Positions 32,915-45,437 of a stretch of DNA of 64,000 nt are shown one piece after another (the first letter of the stretch is position 1; each line of letters opens with the position of its first letter). The DNA is taken from NCBI RefSeq assembly GCF_964204645.1, contig NC_134026.1:14846450-14910449 (forward strand), in the 5' to 3' direction. Made by a program: the position numbers and the translations under genes. Source of the DNA: Tubulanus polymorphus. Its lineage: Eukaryota > Nemertea > Palaeonemertea > Tubulaniformes > Tubulanidae. The notes under the pieces are model-generated. The model was not told where the DNA came from. It searched no databases and worked only from the letters and a program-made list of their open reading frames with translations.

Positions 32915-33782
32915 GTAAGATCTTCAGCAAATTTTAGCTGTGTTGTTATCTATAACAATGGCTTGGCGCTAAAATAGCAAAATTCCAATAAGCTGCCCTT
33001 TCAGACTGCTGATGAAAATTAACTTTCAAAGGTGCATTTTTAGACTCGAAAGAGTCAGGGATTGTCTGTGCCGAAGTACCAGGAGCGACTAGTATTATTT
33101 GCACCATCAACCGTCAGTACTGCTAGTTAAGTTACTTTAACGCTTTTCTAGTAATCAATAAATGCTCCCTATTGTGCGTACTAATCCCACCGCTTAGGGG
33201 TATGTATGTTTCAATGCAAGAAATTAAAGTTCCAATTGTTACCCATTTTTTTGCTTTGCCGGTTGAAAGAAATACAAATTTTTGGCATTACCTCTATGGA
33301 AAGAGTGTTATTTCCTTTGGTATTAACTAATTTGATTATTGGAAACAATGTTAGAATAGATAAGTGTCGACCGCGTATAAATACATGTAACTACTGTTTT
33401 TTGATAATGACATCATTATGAAGATTATATAGAACACAGTATTGGTTGTTCTGCCATGTGAAGCATCTAAGTTGAACATGCTTATACACTGCGCCAAGAT
33501 TTCAGCATTATTGCTAATACATCCCAGAATGAATCAAGCTTTTGCTCAAAAGTAAAATGTACTTGATCCTACTGGACCCATGGTCCTTAAGTAAATTTTT
33601 TTCTGCTTCACTTGAACATATCATATGTTACTGCAGATTTTCCTCAAAATTCTCATCCCCTCTAATCATATCCAATTTCAATCCATACTGGGTCTAACTT
33701 TTGATTGAGCTTTTATATTTCGAGTCTCAGGAGCTTAAGTCTTCTAGTACCGGTATCTATTTGGAAAATAGATTAATGTCGG

Positions 33783-34094
33783 CAAAGCTGCCAACTGTTC
33801 GGATTTTTTTTTTCGGTGTGAAAGTACGGCATTCTGTTTTAAAAAAACGGTAATCATTTTTATGGCAAATTGCATCGTTCTTTCTTAAATCTCTCATACT
33901 TGTCTACTTATTCTCTACTTATAAAAATTTTCTTCGACGTAATTTACCCTTGCACAGATTTTTTAGACCTCAATACTGATAGATTTTCAAACGTCTTCTG
34001 GTTTGAAAGTTTGGGAGTACTGGAAAATTTTTGAAAATACCGATTAACTTGGACATGTGTTCAGCAAAAAATTAAATCTAGGTTGGCAGCTCTG
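33783..34094. mobile_element. hAT-like MITE, 6-bp target duplication (TGTCGG)
   Basis: Ends CAAAGCTGCCAAC and GTTGGCAGCTCTG, flanked by TGTCGG at 33777-33782 and 34095-34100. The ends match those of the 54713-55871 element, which carries a BED-like zinc finger ORF, so that family could mobilise it. It is non-coding, 312 bp. Confidence 0.82.
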
Positions 34095-34267
34095 TGTCGG
34101 AATAAAAACTTTAAAGAATTGGGGAAATAGCAAACAACTTAAGAATTATTGAAGTAGCAGAATTCTGAGTAAAATCCTAAGTGATCTTTAAAAAACCATA
34201 TCTCCTATGTGTGCAATGGAGGAATCTTGAAATCAGTTTGACTGAAATAGATGAATTTTCCTTTCAG

Positions 34268-34364
34268 TTTAACTCTTGCTTGTGGTGGTATGGCTATGAA
34301 TTCAATTGATGAACTTCAAGAAGAATGTCTTGGACATGCTGGTCTTGTATATGAATATGTACTT
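34268..34364 (+). CDS. CCT6: CCT6 exon, residues ~323-355
   Basis: T completes the split Arg codon, then [20 protein letters not shown] and [12 protein letters not shown], donor gtaagt, acceptor cctttcag. LACGG is a conserved intermediate-domain motif. The intron that follows is 17.9 kb, the largest in the gene. Confidence 0.96.
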
Positions 34365-34452
34365 GTAAGTACTACAACCCCAAGTATATCGGTTGAATTA
34401 CTGCTCCAGTTGCCCGGACGCATTAAATGTGAGGTTATTAGCATTAGTTATC

Positions 34453-34640
34453 GTATGACGTCATGCCAATGCTAGTAAAATGGATCAGAAGTCCTTGTCG
34501 AAATAAAAATTGCGGCAATTCTCATTTTCATCGTAAATTCAAATTGAAACTGGTCACATTAAACATTAGACACAGTCGAAAATAACTCAAAATAATGTTT
34601 CGATTATTCTTTACGAGATGTCGTCACCAGATATAAGTAG
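34453..34640 (+). repeat. Flanking direct repeat R5, copy 1
   Basis: 'atgacgtcatgccaatgcta' and the next 170 bp align with 37445-37640. The two copies bracket the nested family A / family B complex. Confidence 0.75.
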
Positions 34641-34668
34641 AGGTCAACTTTTAGGCCTTCAAATTCAT

Positions 34669-34927
34669 TTTTTAGCCCACTTGGGACTTTAGTCCCAGCG
34701 GGCTATTGCGTTCAATTTTCGTCCGCCGTCCGTCCGTCCGTCCGTAGACGGAATCCAGTTATTTTGGAGACGTTTGAAGTTTTGAAGACGCTTCAAGGTA
34801 ATGTCTTGATATTTGGGTTACACATGTATCTACCCTAGACACATTTTCAGCCCAAAAACTGGCCCTGTCAGGTTCAAGATGGCCGACTGGCAGCCATTGT
34901 TGTTCGCCAAAATCACTTTTTACACAT
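34669..34927 (+). mobile_element. Family A copy 5, left part
   Basis: It has a complete 5' hairpin (agcccacttggg ... cccagcgggct), a GTCC microsatellite and the family body up to 'tttttacacattt', where family B begins. It resumes at 36892 with 'gaactttttgaggg', exactly the next consensus bases. Confidence 0.88.
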
Positions 34928-35144
34928 TTTTAGGCCAGCCGTAGGCTGAGCCTATTACTATACAAATGGAGCAAATTTAAATGACATGGTTTCCACACAA
35001 AAGGCTCTTTTGCTTGCCAAGTGAGGGCATATTCGGGCATATTCGAACTGATTGGCCCATTTACTGGGAAATTGCACAGAAGCCTAATGTGGTTTGTTAC
35101 AAGCGCTGTGATTGGCCCGACCCGATTCTGGCACGGCTTTAGCT

Positions 35145-35166
35145 TAGTGGGTTCGAATCCCTTGAC
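35145..35166 (+). other. Compressed tRNA-like A and B boxes
   Basis: 'tagcttagtgg' (A-box-like) runs straight into 'gttcgaatccc' (B-box-like) with no spacer. It may be a tRNA or SINE head with the middle deleted, or chance. No cloverleaf can form. Confidence 0.3.
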
Positions 35167-36061
35167 GGGTGAAGATGATGGATCCTATCAATATCTATTG
35201 AAACAAATAAGTTTCCCCCGTTGGGCAGCCGCGGATATCTACCGGAAGTGTTCCGGTTCGATATTTCGAGGTTTCTTTGAATTTTGGAGTGATATTGAAA
35301 TTCAGTAAATACCGGCGGTAGATTGTGAAAACCCATTGCATGATATTTATTATAACTTAATCAACGAAAACCGTCGGGGGGCCGTGCCAGGAGTTTTCGC
35401 GATTCAAGTAGCGCAATAGCCTACTTCTTCGTGTTCGTCCACCTCAATTTTCACTCCGCCGATCTGTGATTGCACGATTCGTACCACCAAAATTTTTTAT
35501 TTCTGAGGTCTGGAGAATAAAAAAGTCAAAATTTGGATATCGCATAGGCCTGATTTCATCGAATAAGTCGACCATGGTCGTTACGTTTCCGTACTAATTA
35601 CCACCTAAAACGGTCTGAACAATTTTGTCTCAACCAACATTTCGTTTACAGAAATCAGGTGTTCACGTGAACCCGCGGTATCGTCTACTGTTTTACTTCC
35701 GGGTTTTATTTTAAGATGTAAAAATCGTATTTCAAGATCAATTTCTATGAAATCTTTAGTTGATTTGGTGTTTGGGAGGAATTTTTATTTGATCTAGGCC
35801 TACAGAAAATTCATCCTTGACAATTGCGCAAGGTTCGCGAAAAAATAGCTTTTCCCAAATCGCGTGTATGACCTTGATATGCTAATTGGCCATGTGCTCG
35901 AATTGCAAATTCAATCAAATTTTATTCTGCCAAAAAAATGTTTAATCCAATTCGCTTTCCGAGAGTTAATGGTATGCTGCATGGAAAAAAGTTGTTTTGA
36001 GATGGGTCTTGAAGCTATTGAGGTCGAGAGATAACCATCTAGATAGTTCGTGAGGGTTCCA

Positions 36062-36745
36062 AAGTTTTGAAGACGCTTTAAGGTAATGTCTTGATATTTA
36101 GTTTATACGTGTATCTACCCTAGACACATCTTCAGACCAAAAACTGGCCCTGTCAGATTCAAGATGGCCGACTGGCAGCCATTGTTGTTCCCCAAAATCA
36201 GCACTTTTTACACCTTTTTGAAGTTTTTGAGGGAAATTTTGAAGACACTTTTATCAATAACCTTGATCATTCGTATATATTTGTATCCCCCAAGGGCCCA
36301 TCTGCATGAGAAAAAATTGGGTCGATTGGACTCAGGATGGCCGTCCGTGACCTTTTTTGTTCCCAAAAATGTCAATTTTGGCCTGAGTCCTGTAGCTTTC
36401 TAATGGTGTGCCATTTTTCATTGCAATTTGTAATGGGTATTCTTTGGAAAGGGATCTTTTATATCCGAGAGGGTATTTTTGACCAGGCAATTATGACGCA
36501 ATTGGCGGCCATCTTGGGGTCATCAGTACTCATTCGCAGGTGGAAAAAAAGTTTTTCCACATCATATTGATACTTAAGCATATTATGCTACCATAATCAA
36601 TTGGAAAGTTGTAGCTCATGACATGTTCTATGATTGAGGTGAGTTTCAAGCTCATTGGTTTTTGTTTATTGGTTTTTGTTTATGGCCACCATGTTAATGG
36701 GGGCGTTGAACATTACAATAACTTAGTATTTCTATATTACATTCG
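36062..36745 (+). mobile_element. Family A copy 6, nested inside family B
   Basis: 5'-truncated copy beginning 'aaagttttgaagacgcttta'. One core unit remains, and its CTCF-like motif is broken: at about 36684 'atggccaccatgttaatggg' shows a seven-base interruption inside the motif before 'gggcgttg'. Confidence 0.8.
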
Positions 36746-36891
36746 TTCCTGCTGTCTGTGTTAACACACGATTGTACTATGTGAATGATATTGAGCAGGG
36801 AGTGTATATTGATAAATATAACCCACAGATTACATCATTTATAAAAAGCAAATCTGACAGGCTGGCCATTGTGCCCCTTGGGGCTCTTGTT

Positions 36892-37442
36892 GAACTTTTT
36901 GAGGGAAATTTTGAAGACGCTTTGATCAATTACCTTGATCTTTCGGATATATGTGAATCCCCCCAGGGCCCATCAGCATAACAAAAATTAGGTCAATCGG
37001 ACTCAAGATGGCCGTCCTATGACCTTTTTAGTGCCCAAAAATGTTAATTTTGGCTCGAATTCTGAGTCCTGTAGCTACCTACTGGTTGACCATTTCTCAT
37101 TGCAATTTGTAATGGGTATTCTTTGGAAAGGGATGTTTTATACCTGAGACAGGTATTTTTCATCAGCCAATTATGACGCAATTGGCGGCCATCTTGGTGT
37201 CACCAGTACTCATTCGTATGTAGGAAAAAGTTTTTCCAAATTATATTGATACCTAAGCGTATTTTGTTACCACAATCATTTAGAAAGTTGTAGTTCATAA
37301 CGTGTTCTATGATTGTGGTCAGTTTCAAGGTCATTGGATTTTGTATATGGCCACCAGGGGGCGTTGAATAATGCAATATCTTAGCATTTCTATATTATAT
37401 TCGTACCTATGCATATTTTGTAACCACAATCAATTGGAAAGT
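36892..37442 (+). mobile_element. Family A copy 5, right part
   Basis: Continues copy 5 with 'gaactttttgagggaaattt', an intact CTCF-like motif at 37348-37366 and about one and a half core units, then switches to repeat R5 at about 37442. The 3' terminus is missing. Confidence 0.85.
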
Positions 37443-38393
37443 TGTCATGACGTCATGCCAATGCTAGTAAAATGGATCGAAAATAGAAGTACGAAAAAAT
37501 AGCGCTGACTCTTCTCATTTTCATGGTAACTTCAAATTGTCACTCCTTTCACGTAAAACATTAGAAACAGCTGAAAATGACTAAAAAAATGTCTCAATTA
37601 TTCCCCACAACATAGCGTCGCCAGATTTCTGATTTAGTGGTCCAAAAAATTATTCGATCGCATTTTTCTCGTTCATTATATGGTAGATGAGAGTTAAACA
37701 ATCGCGTAGCGATATGTCCGCATTGATATTGGCAGTAAAGAATGGGGAACGGCCTCTTCTGAATAGAAAAACATAAAATTATGTACCTCCAGTTTATAAA
37801 TATCACAGTATTTGGATATCACTGTAATTCCAACTATCAGTATCCATGGGATTATTTGGGATTCATTCTCAGCGTCAGAAAACGTATTTCTAGAGCAGTG
37901 GAACGGCAGCTTACTCGTAACTGAAACCCGTATGTGATCGTGCGGGAACGCCTTTACTAAAGTTAAAACCATTTCATGATGACACGAAACATCTAACGGT
38001 AAACGGTAGGCTATATCAACAATAAAGATAGATCATTTTATTCAATTTTACCAGAGTTGTTTATTGGAGGAAAATATCAATGTTAAGTACGCCGAGAACA
38101 ACCATGTTGTATCATCAATCAGTTGACTGACATTGTAAAATTCGATTCGGCTATATTCTAATATAAGTTTTCACTTTAGGACGCCCTACCCGCCTGCTGC
38201 GCACTCATAAGGCGGTAGCACCCTCTTACGCATTCGGCAGAGATTCGCTTTGTAATGCGTGCCGGGAAAAAATACCTATTATTATCTTTTCCATGCTTTA
38301 AACAACAGTGATTGAATTTACGCGTTGTTTGTCGTAAATTGCAATATTGCGATGGTTATTTACCGCTGCTGTAGTTTTTTGGAATTGAATCGA

Positions 38394-38620
38394 GCGGCCT
38401 CGGTAGCTCAGTGAGATAAGGCGTGATGCTGTTGAATCCACTATCAATGCTGAGTGACAAGTGGGTTCGAGTCCTGCTGGCTGCGAACAATGTGCGGGCA
38501 TCACTCCAAAGGTTGTACCGTCGTGAGGTTAAATGAACAATCCAATAGGAATAGTCTTGGGAAACCAAGATCCAAACGACGAACGTAAAGCCAAACAAAC
38601 AAAAAGACAAACAAACAATC
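38394..38620 (+). mobile_element. tRNA-derived SINE
   Basis: The head resembles a tRNA: GCGGCCTCGGTAGCTCAGTG with A box TAGCTCAGTGAG (38404-38415) and B box GGTTCGAGTCC (38464-38474), spaced like a tRNA with a long variable arm. A unique body follows ('gttgtaccgtcgtgaggtta', 'gggaaaccaagatccaaacg') and a tail of AAACAAAC-type repeats to about 38620. This is standard SINE architecture for RNA polymerase III transcription and LINE-driven copying. The partner LINE is not identifiable here. Confidence 0.85.
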
Positions 38621-38800
38621 ATCAGCCGGCATCGCTCTCTGCGACGGTTTGCATGCGCACATGCATCAGAGCTTGGAGCTCTAAGATCAGAGGGTCTTGC
38701 AATTGCATTCAGAAAAATCTGTTTTTGTTTTCATTATTCAGTGGGGCCTAACAGTTCATGCGTAAAAATGGGTTTTTGTATTCAAATCTTGATTGATATA

Positions 38801-39588
38801 AATATCTTGGCTGGGACATGATGGAAAACATCAGAATAAACTAGTTTCGTCTTTTTAACAGAATCGCATTAATGAGGTTTAACAGTACAAATAGCCTAGG
38901 CTAAATCGTTCGGCAGAAAATAAATTCATTTTCAGGGATAAAATCGTACTAGACAAATAGACCTTTGGGTCTGTGGTCCTCCCAATCAACATCGTCATAG
39001 AAGATTTGCCATCAGATGTAAAACATTATAACCACTTAATACCACAGTATAATCTACCGATGCTTCAAGTTGTTGATATGTCTCGTATATACATAATTTT
39101 TATGAGAAAGCTTCTGTCAGAAAAGTATGTACATTTTCTTTGACTCCCTCCCAGTACAAAGTTACTTCATTATAGTTGTTTAACCCCCCCTAAAAATATC
39201 TTGGCTGGGACATGTTGGAAAACATCAGAATAAACTAGTTTCGTCTTTTTAACAGAATCGCATTAATGAGGTTTAACAGTACAAATAGCCTAGGCTAAAT
39301 CGTTCGGCAGAAAATAAATTCATTTTCAGGGATAAAATCGTACTAGACAAATAGACCTTTAGGTCTGTGGTCCTCCCAATCAACATCGTCATAGAAGATT
39401 TGCCGGCAGATGTAAAACATTATAACCACTTAATACCACAGTATAATCTACCAATGCTTCAAGTTGTTGATATGTCTCGTATATACATAACTTTTATGAG
39501 AAAGCTTCTGTCAGAAAAGTATGTAAATTTTCTTTGACTCCCTCCCAGTACAAAGTTACTTCATTATAGTTGTTTAACCCCCCCCCCC
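38801..39588. repeat. Tandem duplication, two ~392-bp units
   Basis: Units 38801-39190 and 39195-39588 are nearly identical, from 'aatatcttggctgggacatg' to 'agttgtttaaccccccc'. The second ends in a longer C run. The few differences suggest a recent unequal duplication or an assembly artefact. Confidence 0.92.
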
Positions 39589-39599
39589 CCATAAACCTA

Positions 39600-40570
39600 T
39601 GTACTATTAGAACGCTCTCTTATAAAACTGACCACCAAGGCACGCATCCGCAGCCCCCAGAGCCATTCTGAGAGCCTACCGTTGGGCCTCCCTAACCTAC
39701 ATGTGGTATGGAACCATTCTGAAAACCTGCGCAATGGGCCTGTCCCCCTCAAAGAAACAACCGCAATTCACAACTGACGCAGAATTCAGTGTTAGGGAAC
39801 TGTGTTATGTACCGTTAAGATGCTGCGTTGTGTATCCTAAGTCGGTCAGTATCATAGTATTTCTACAGAAGTATAGTACGGTACTTTACTGTTGGATGGC
39901 GAACACATCTTTTTTAACCAAATTTTAGCCTCGGCTTAAAATGAATATTGTGACCACCAATCTGTTTGAAACATGTAACTTGACAACGGGAACAACTGGC
40001 ATTACGCATCGTGTATTAATTTCCCTAAAATGCGTCGCGATAAATACCGTCTGTTCTGCTTTATAGTATAGATATATATAGAAATTCTAAATAGCAGACA
40101 TATAGGTAATCATTAAGATTCAAGATTCTTAATTATTAGGCCTAAGTATAAAATCGCGAGACAGTTGAACTTAGCTTAAGAAGATGAGTAAATACAAATA
40201 AAGTTTTTGAAGAGAAGAGTCGTTTATTTGAAGACGTCCCGAGTCAGAATGATTGAACTTTCTTCTCAGGACACTCAGCTGGCCCATCACCATGGGGCGG
40301 GTCAACAAACAAACAAAACTTGCTGACTGGTCAGAACTTCAAGTTCAACTACTCAAAAAATATAGATTGATTTGTTAATTATACATAGTAACTGTCTAGG
40401 TTACAGGTGCAAATAATGTTGGCTGACTTGTGAGACATATACAATTAATTGAATACTAATTAAAGGGAGCTGGAGACAGTGTGTCCAGTCTGAAAAGTTA
40501 ATAACAAAGACTTAATTCTCTAACAGGTTGACGCCACCGAAACTTGATAGCAATTATTAATTATGTTAAC
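39600..40570. other. Unassigned intron sequence
   Basis: No coding exon, inverted repeat or RNA gene was recognised. An AATAAA at about 40198 may belong to a retroelement end. Confidence 0.4.
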
Positions 40571-40571
40571 C

Positions 40572-41235
40572 GGTGGAATAGGTAATAATGCCGGGGGTTA
40601 AAATCACACCATAGGTAAAAATGCCAGTGGTAAAAATGCCAGAAGGAAATATGAGGAAAATTAAGTGAAGAATTGATTAACATTGGACCTGATAATTCTT
40701 ATTTACACTAGGTTTTACGTATTGAATGCACAGTTTAGAACATATTCCGGCCTAATGATAATTAAAAAAAGATTAATGACAAATTTGTAAAATCACAAAT
40801 CTATAAAACTTAAGCAAGAAATTCATTGAAATTATTGCTATTTTTATTTTGAGATAATTGGAAATTAGAAAATTAACACATATTCTTATATAATTGTAAT
40901 CAAAAAGGGAACATAGTCATGATATATAACACATTTCTAAATTAATGAATATTAACAAAAGTACAAATGAATGCACACGGTTTACATATTGAATGCACTG
41001 TTAAGATAAAGCATATTTCTAGTTATAATGATAGGTATGATAATTAGAATCAGGAAGTTTTTGTCGAGTTAGTTTGCTCTAATTCATAATAACATCAAAG
41101 CAACAATTTGATGAATAGTTTTTAAGTTTTGATACGCTTGTTTCTTATAATCATTGAATCAATTTATCCTTCTTGCATTATGTCCTCTGGTATTTTTACC
41201 TCTGACATTTTTACACCCCTGGCATTTTTACCTCA
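40572..41235. repeat. Inverted-repeat element R6, copy 1
   Basis: The left end carries 'ggtaaaaatgccag' phrases, the right end 'ctggcatttttacc' phrases in reverse. The interior is AT-rich with no ORF. It is followed directly by a second copy (41236-41284 plus 46882-47560), which was split by the 41285-46881 insertion. Confidence 0.65.
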
Positions 41236-42516
41236 GAGGGTAATATAAGAATTTATTAACATTGGACTTGATATTCTTATTTACGAATGTAGGAAAAAAT
41301 GGCCAAGGTATTTGCCTAGAAAAAAATGGCCACGGAAAAAAGGCCAGGGAAAATTTATGAGAAATACTGACAATGTTAATAAAACATTAAGTTTTCAATT
41401 TAATGACCTCATTTATTTTTCATGGGGCTTAAAACAATTAAAATCGGTATAATGAGCTCAGAAATGTGATGGTCGTTAGTATTAAACGGAGTGCTGAATT
41501 CGTGTTGACCGCTATCCTCCGAGTGTGAAATGATTCACGGGCTAAGGTCTGCATTTAGTTGGCTGTTATAACGGCAGCTAAGTGGCAACTGCTTTTGAAG
41601 GCTATTGATGAAGCCTAAATTAGGTAATTTTATGCAGTTTTGGGGATTTTAGCGATGTAGTGTGACGTCATCTTGATCTACTAACGTAAACATCACGAGC
41701 AGAATTGTACAACATTTGCTGTCGAATTTACAAGTAGGCTTTTTATATTTTACTGATACAACATATAAAATTCTCCAATGAGAAACCTACAAAAGAAGAA
41801 ATAGAATTGACGATGATTTTTCATTTGCTGTGCTGAAAATTGCATGGTGATGCACGGCATCGTTTGCAGTATTTACTGCGAGCTGTGATGATAGCACCCT
41901 CGTTTTAATAACATGTGAAGCTCACCAAAATCAACGAAGCAGTTAATCTTTAGATATTCTGTTAATAAAAAAAGATTTGTTAGTAAATATTTGAATTAAA
42001 ATTAATTATCCATATGCTCGGGATTATCTTGAACAAAAAAACGTTTGTATCAATATGCAGATGAATTTTAAACAATTCTAATTCGCATGAAAACACCATA
42101 CATATCGACCAATATTGTGTAGTATATAGTTGACGCTCTATTTAGCAGTGGCTGATTTACTACGTTCCTGTCTACGTGCGGGAATCGTCTTATTGACCTC
42201 AGCGTCTTGTTTGCACTGCTGCTTACCGCTAAGGTTTATGAAGAGATGGTTACGTAGTTGGGAAGCGGCGATCCGTGCCCTCTAAAGCAGCGTGGAGTAA
42301 GCTGCCATGCCGTTAGAATGATACTACAAGGGAATGGTGACTGTCGGCTTCTGTCCGGCGAATTGATACCGCTCACACATACATATTGTCCATGTCGAGC
42401 TGGTGCACTGAAGTGTTAAAATAGATAGACAATTCATGAGAAAGCCGAACTTGATAAACCCGACCACACAGAAAGAATCCTGTTAGTTGTTAAATGTTAT
42501 GAACTTTAACAGTTCA

Positions 42517-43625
42517 TTTTAAGCCCACTTGGGACTTTAGTCCCAGCGGGCTATTGCGTTCACTTTTCGTCCGTTCGTCCGTCCATAGACGGAATCCAGT
42601 TATTTTGGGAACTTTTGAAGACGCTTCAAGGTAATGTCTTGATATTTGGGTTACACATGTATCTACCCTAGACACATCTTCAGCCCAAAAACTGGCCCTG
42701 TCAGATTCAAGATGGCCGACTGGCAGCCATTGTTGTTCGCCAAAATCAGCACTTTTTACACATTTTTGAACTTTTTGAGGGAAATTTTCAAGACGCTTTG
42801 ATCAATTACCTTGATCTTTCCGATATATGTGAATTCCCCCAGGGCCCATCAGCATAACAAAAATTGGGTCGATCAGACTCAAGATGGCCATCCTATGACC
42901 TTTTTAGTGCCCAAAAATGTTAATTTTGGCCCAAATTCTGAGTCCTGTAGCTTCCTACTGGTTTATCATTTCTCATTGCAATTTGTGATGGGTATTCTTT
43001 GGAAAGGGATATTTTATACCTGAGACAGGTATTTTTCATCAGCCAATTATGACGCAATTGGCGGCCATCTTGGTGTCAGCAGTACTCATTCGTAAGTGGG
43101 AAAAAGTTTTTCCACATTATATTGATATCTAAGCATATTTTAATACCACAAACAATTAGAAAGTTGTAGCTCATAACGTGTTCTATGATTGTGGTGAGTT
43201 TCAAGGTCATTGGTTTTTGTATATGGCCACCAGGGGGCGTTGAATAATGCAATATCTTAGTATTTCTATATTATATTCGTATCAATGCATATTTTGTAAC
43301 CACAATCAATGGCAAAGTTGTAGCTCATGACATCATCTATGATTGTGGCAAGTTTTAAGGCCATTAGTTATTCTATATGGTCACCAGGGGGCGTTGAATA
43401 GTAGAATAACTTAGTATTTCCATATTAAAGTGGTAACGAGGCATATTTTGTTATCACAATCAATTACAAAATCGTAGCTGCTGACATGTTCTATGATTGT
43501 GGTAAGTTTCAAGGTCATTGGATTCTGTGTATGGTCACCAGGGGGTGTTGAATATTGAAATTGTTAGATTGTTGAGCATTTGGAACCACTTCCCAAGTGG
43601 GCATGGTGTCCCTGGACCCCTAGTT
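42517..43625 (+). mobile_element. Family A copy 7 (compact, full length)
   Basis: The best compact reference copy. 5' hairpin GCCCACTTGGGACT-TT-AGTCCCAGCGGGC is at 42523-42551 and the subterminal inverted partner TCCCAAGTGGGC at 43591-43602; it ends 'cctggacccctagtt'. Three CTCF-like motifs at 43224, 43378 and 43532 are spaced exactly 154 bp apart. No target duplication; T on both sides. Confidence 0.9.
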
Positions 43626-43639
43626 AAACAGCCAGGTCT

Positions 43640-45430
43640 GATATCGTAAAATATCATTGATCATGGTTTAAAAAAGTAATGTACTAGGTAGATATGTGGC
43701 AGGCTGTGTCAACTATTAAGCTCAGCAATGAGTGGAGAGACATGGTATTCATTTTTTGGTCTTATAATAGGGATTGTCCCTGTTTTTTATTTGGATGATA
43801 AATTTTGTTTGATTTTTTGATCGATTGTCCCTTACAGACCTACCACACCTGCCGGGAAAGAAACAGGGGGTTTGATTTTGAAATCGGAAATCGAAGTACA
43901 GATAAAGTTGTGTGATCGGCGGTCGAGTTTACAGAATTTTTATTTAAATCAAAGTACATAATTGGGAAATTCGGTTCCAGTTCATTCAAACAATCTTTCA
44001 ACCAGTCTGAACCGGCAAGCGACTGATTGGCGTGAATTTTTTCTGGCTGCCTAATTTAATACATCAAAATTTTGGAAATAACTATATTACAAGGTTGAAG
44101 ATCATTTTGTCAACTTTTGTATTTTCTACGTGTAAATAGTCCGATAGCTTATTTTAGTTTTTTCTCGGGTAGATGTTGATGTAGAAGTCCTGTAAGTTGA
44201 TTCTCCCGCGTGTTGACTAGATAGAAAGGAAGCACATTTTGAAAGGCAAATTTTCCAGATATTAATTTTTTAGCCTTAGGTCTTGGCTTTGAATCCTGAA
44301 AATCTGGACAGAGTTTGTATGGAACTTAGAATATTTTCTCATCTCCCGATACAACTAGATGTGATTTCAGCTTCAACAACAAAAATATAAATATGACATC
44401 TGAGATGCTTTTGATTCAACGAAAACTGATGATTTATTAGGCGGCTTATAATTTATAATGATTATATGTATTTCATTTCAAAATCTATTCGGCCTACTTA
44501 AGATGGATTACGTATTTATCTTCTCTTCCTTGTATAAACAACTGTTTGTCATTTAAAATCTAATTACCCTATACTTTCATAACATGCATTTCCTTTTATG
44601 TCAAGTATAAGCTGATAGAGCACCTTACTAAACAATGTATGGTCTAATATGGTGGATATGATTAACTCCTTCAATTCACTAACTTCTGCGCTGAATCTGA
44701 CAGTGCCCATGGGCACCTTGTGTTCATTTGCAATGAGACTGAAATTTGTTTGAACTGCGCAATGGAATCTTTCGTTGGGATAAATTCTTTAAGTAAACTC
44801 TTAGATTAAAATAAATTGTTAGAATTAATGAGAATAATGAACTTTGTATATGTAATATCTTAAAAAAGATTGAACTGGAATATTTTTGTACTGTGTTTGT
44901 TGACTTGTGATATATTCGAGCAGTGCAATGCCATGAATTATAAGCAATAATGGACTTTCAATTCTAGATATTTTAGATTCAAGTGTAAAATATTAGTGCA
45001 GTGAACTCTTTCATTAAGCTGTGTGATAACTTTAAGTACTAATTCAGTATTAATGGGCTGGTAATTTGTACTGTTTTAATTCAAGTATATACTAGTTAGT
45101 ATACTCATGATACCCTTATGATGTTCCACAATAATAAATTGGATATATGTATCAATTATACGAATTAATTGACCTTAAGATTGTATCTACTTACACTACT
45201 GCATTCAGGAGGTGGATTTTTACCTACTTTGAAGAATTGGGGATTTTTACCGCTAACCGTAGTGTCTGATAACATCGAAGTGAGATATGCTCATCATAGA
45301 TTTACCTTAACTTATCCAGGAATATATCTAATAATCTCAAAAAGTGACATGTCAAAACATCAATGCATTTGATTTCTTGTTAGTCAATGAAATGATGGTT
45401 CGTTTTCTATCTAATCTTCCTCATTTTTTC
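43640..45430. other. Interior of the 5.6-kb element, unassigned
   Basis: AT-rich sequence without transposase similarity. A weakly open frame at 45169-45372 has no recognisable domain and is not called a gene. Confidence 0.4.
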
Positions 45431-45437
45431 CGTGGCC

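Larger units (their letters stand above)
34928..36891 (+). mobile_element. Family B Helentron-like element, copy 2 (itself interrupted)
   Basis: It starts TTTTAGGCCAGCCGTAGGCT (subterminal GGCCAGCC 34933-34940) and ends GTGCCCCTTGGGGCTCTTGTT (subterminal GGCTGGCC 36860-36867). The left part runs to about 36061 and the right part from about 36746; a family A copy lies between. Inserted inside family A copy 5 between two T bases without target duplication. Confidence 0.78.

Noticed and set aside
38394-38484. Functional tRNA gene
   Set aside because: A and B boxes are good, but the acceptor arms do not pair well and the sequence runs directly into a SINE body with an AAACA-type tail.
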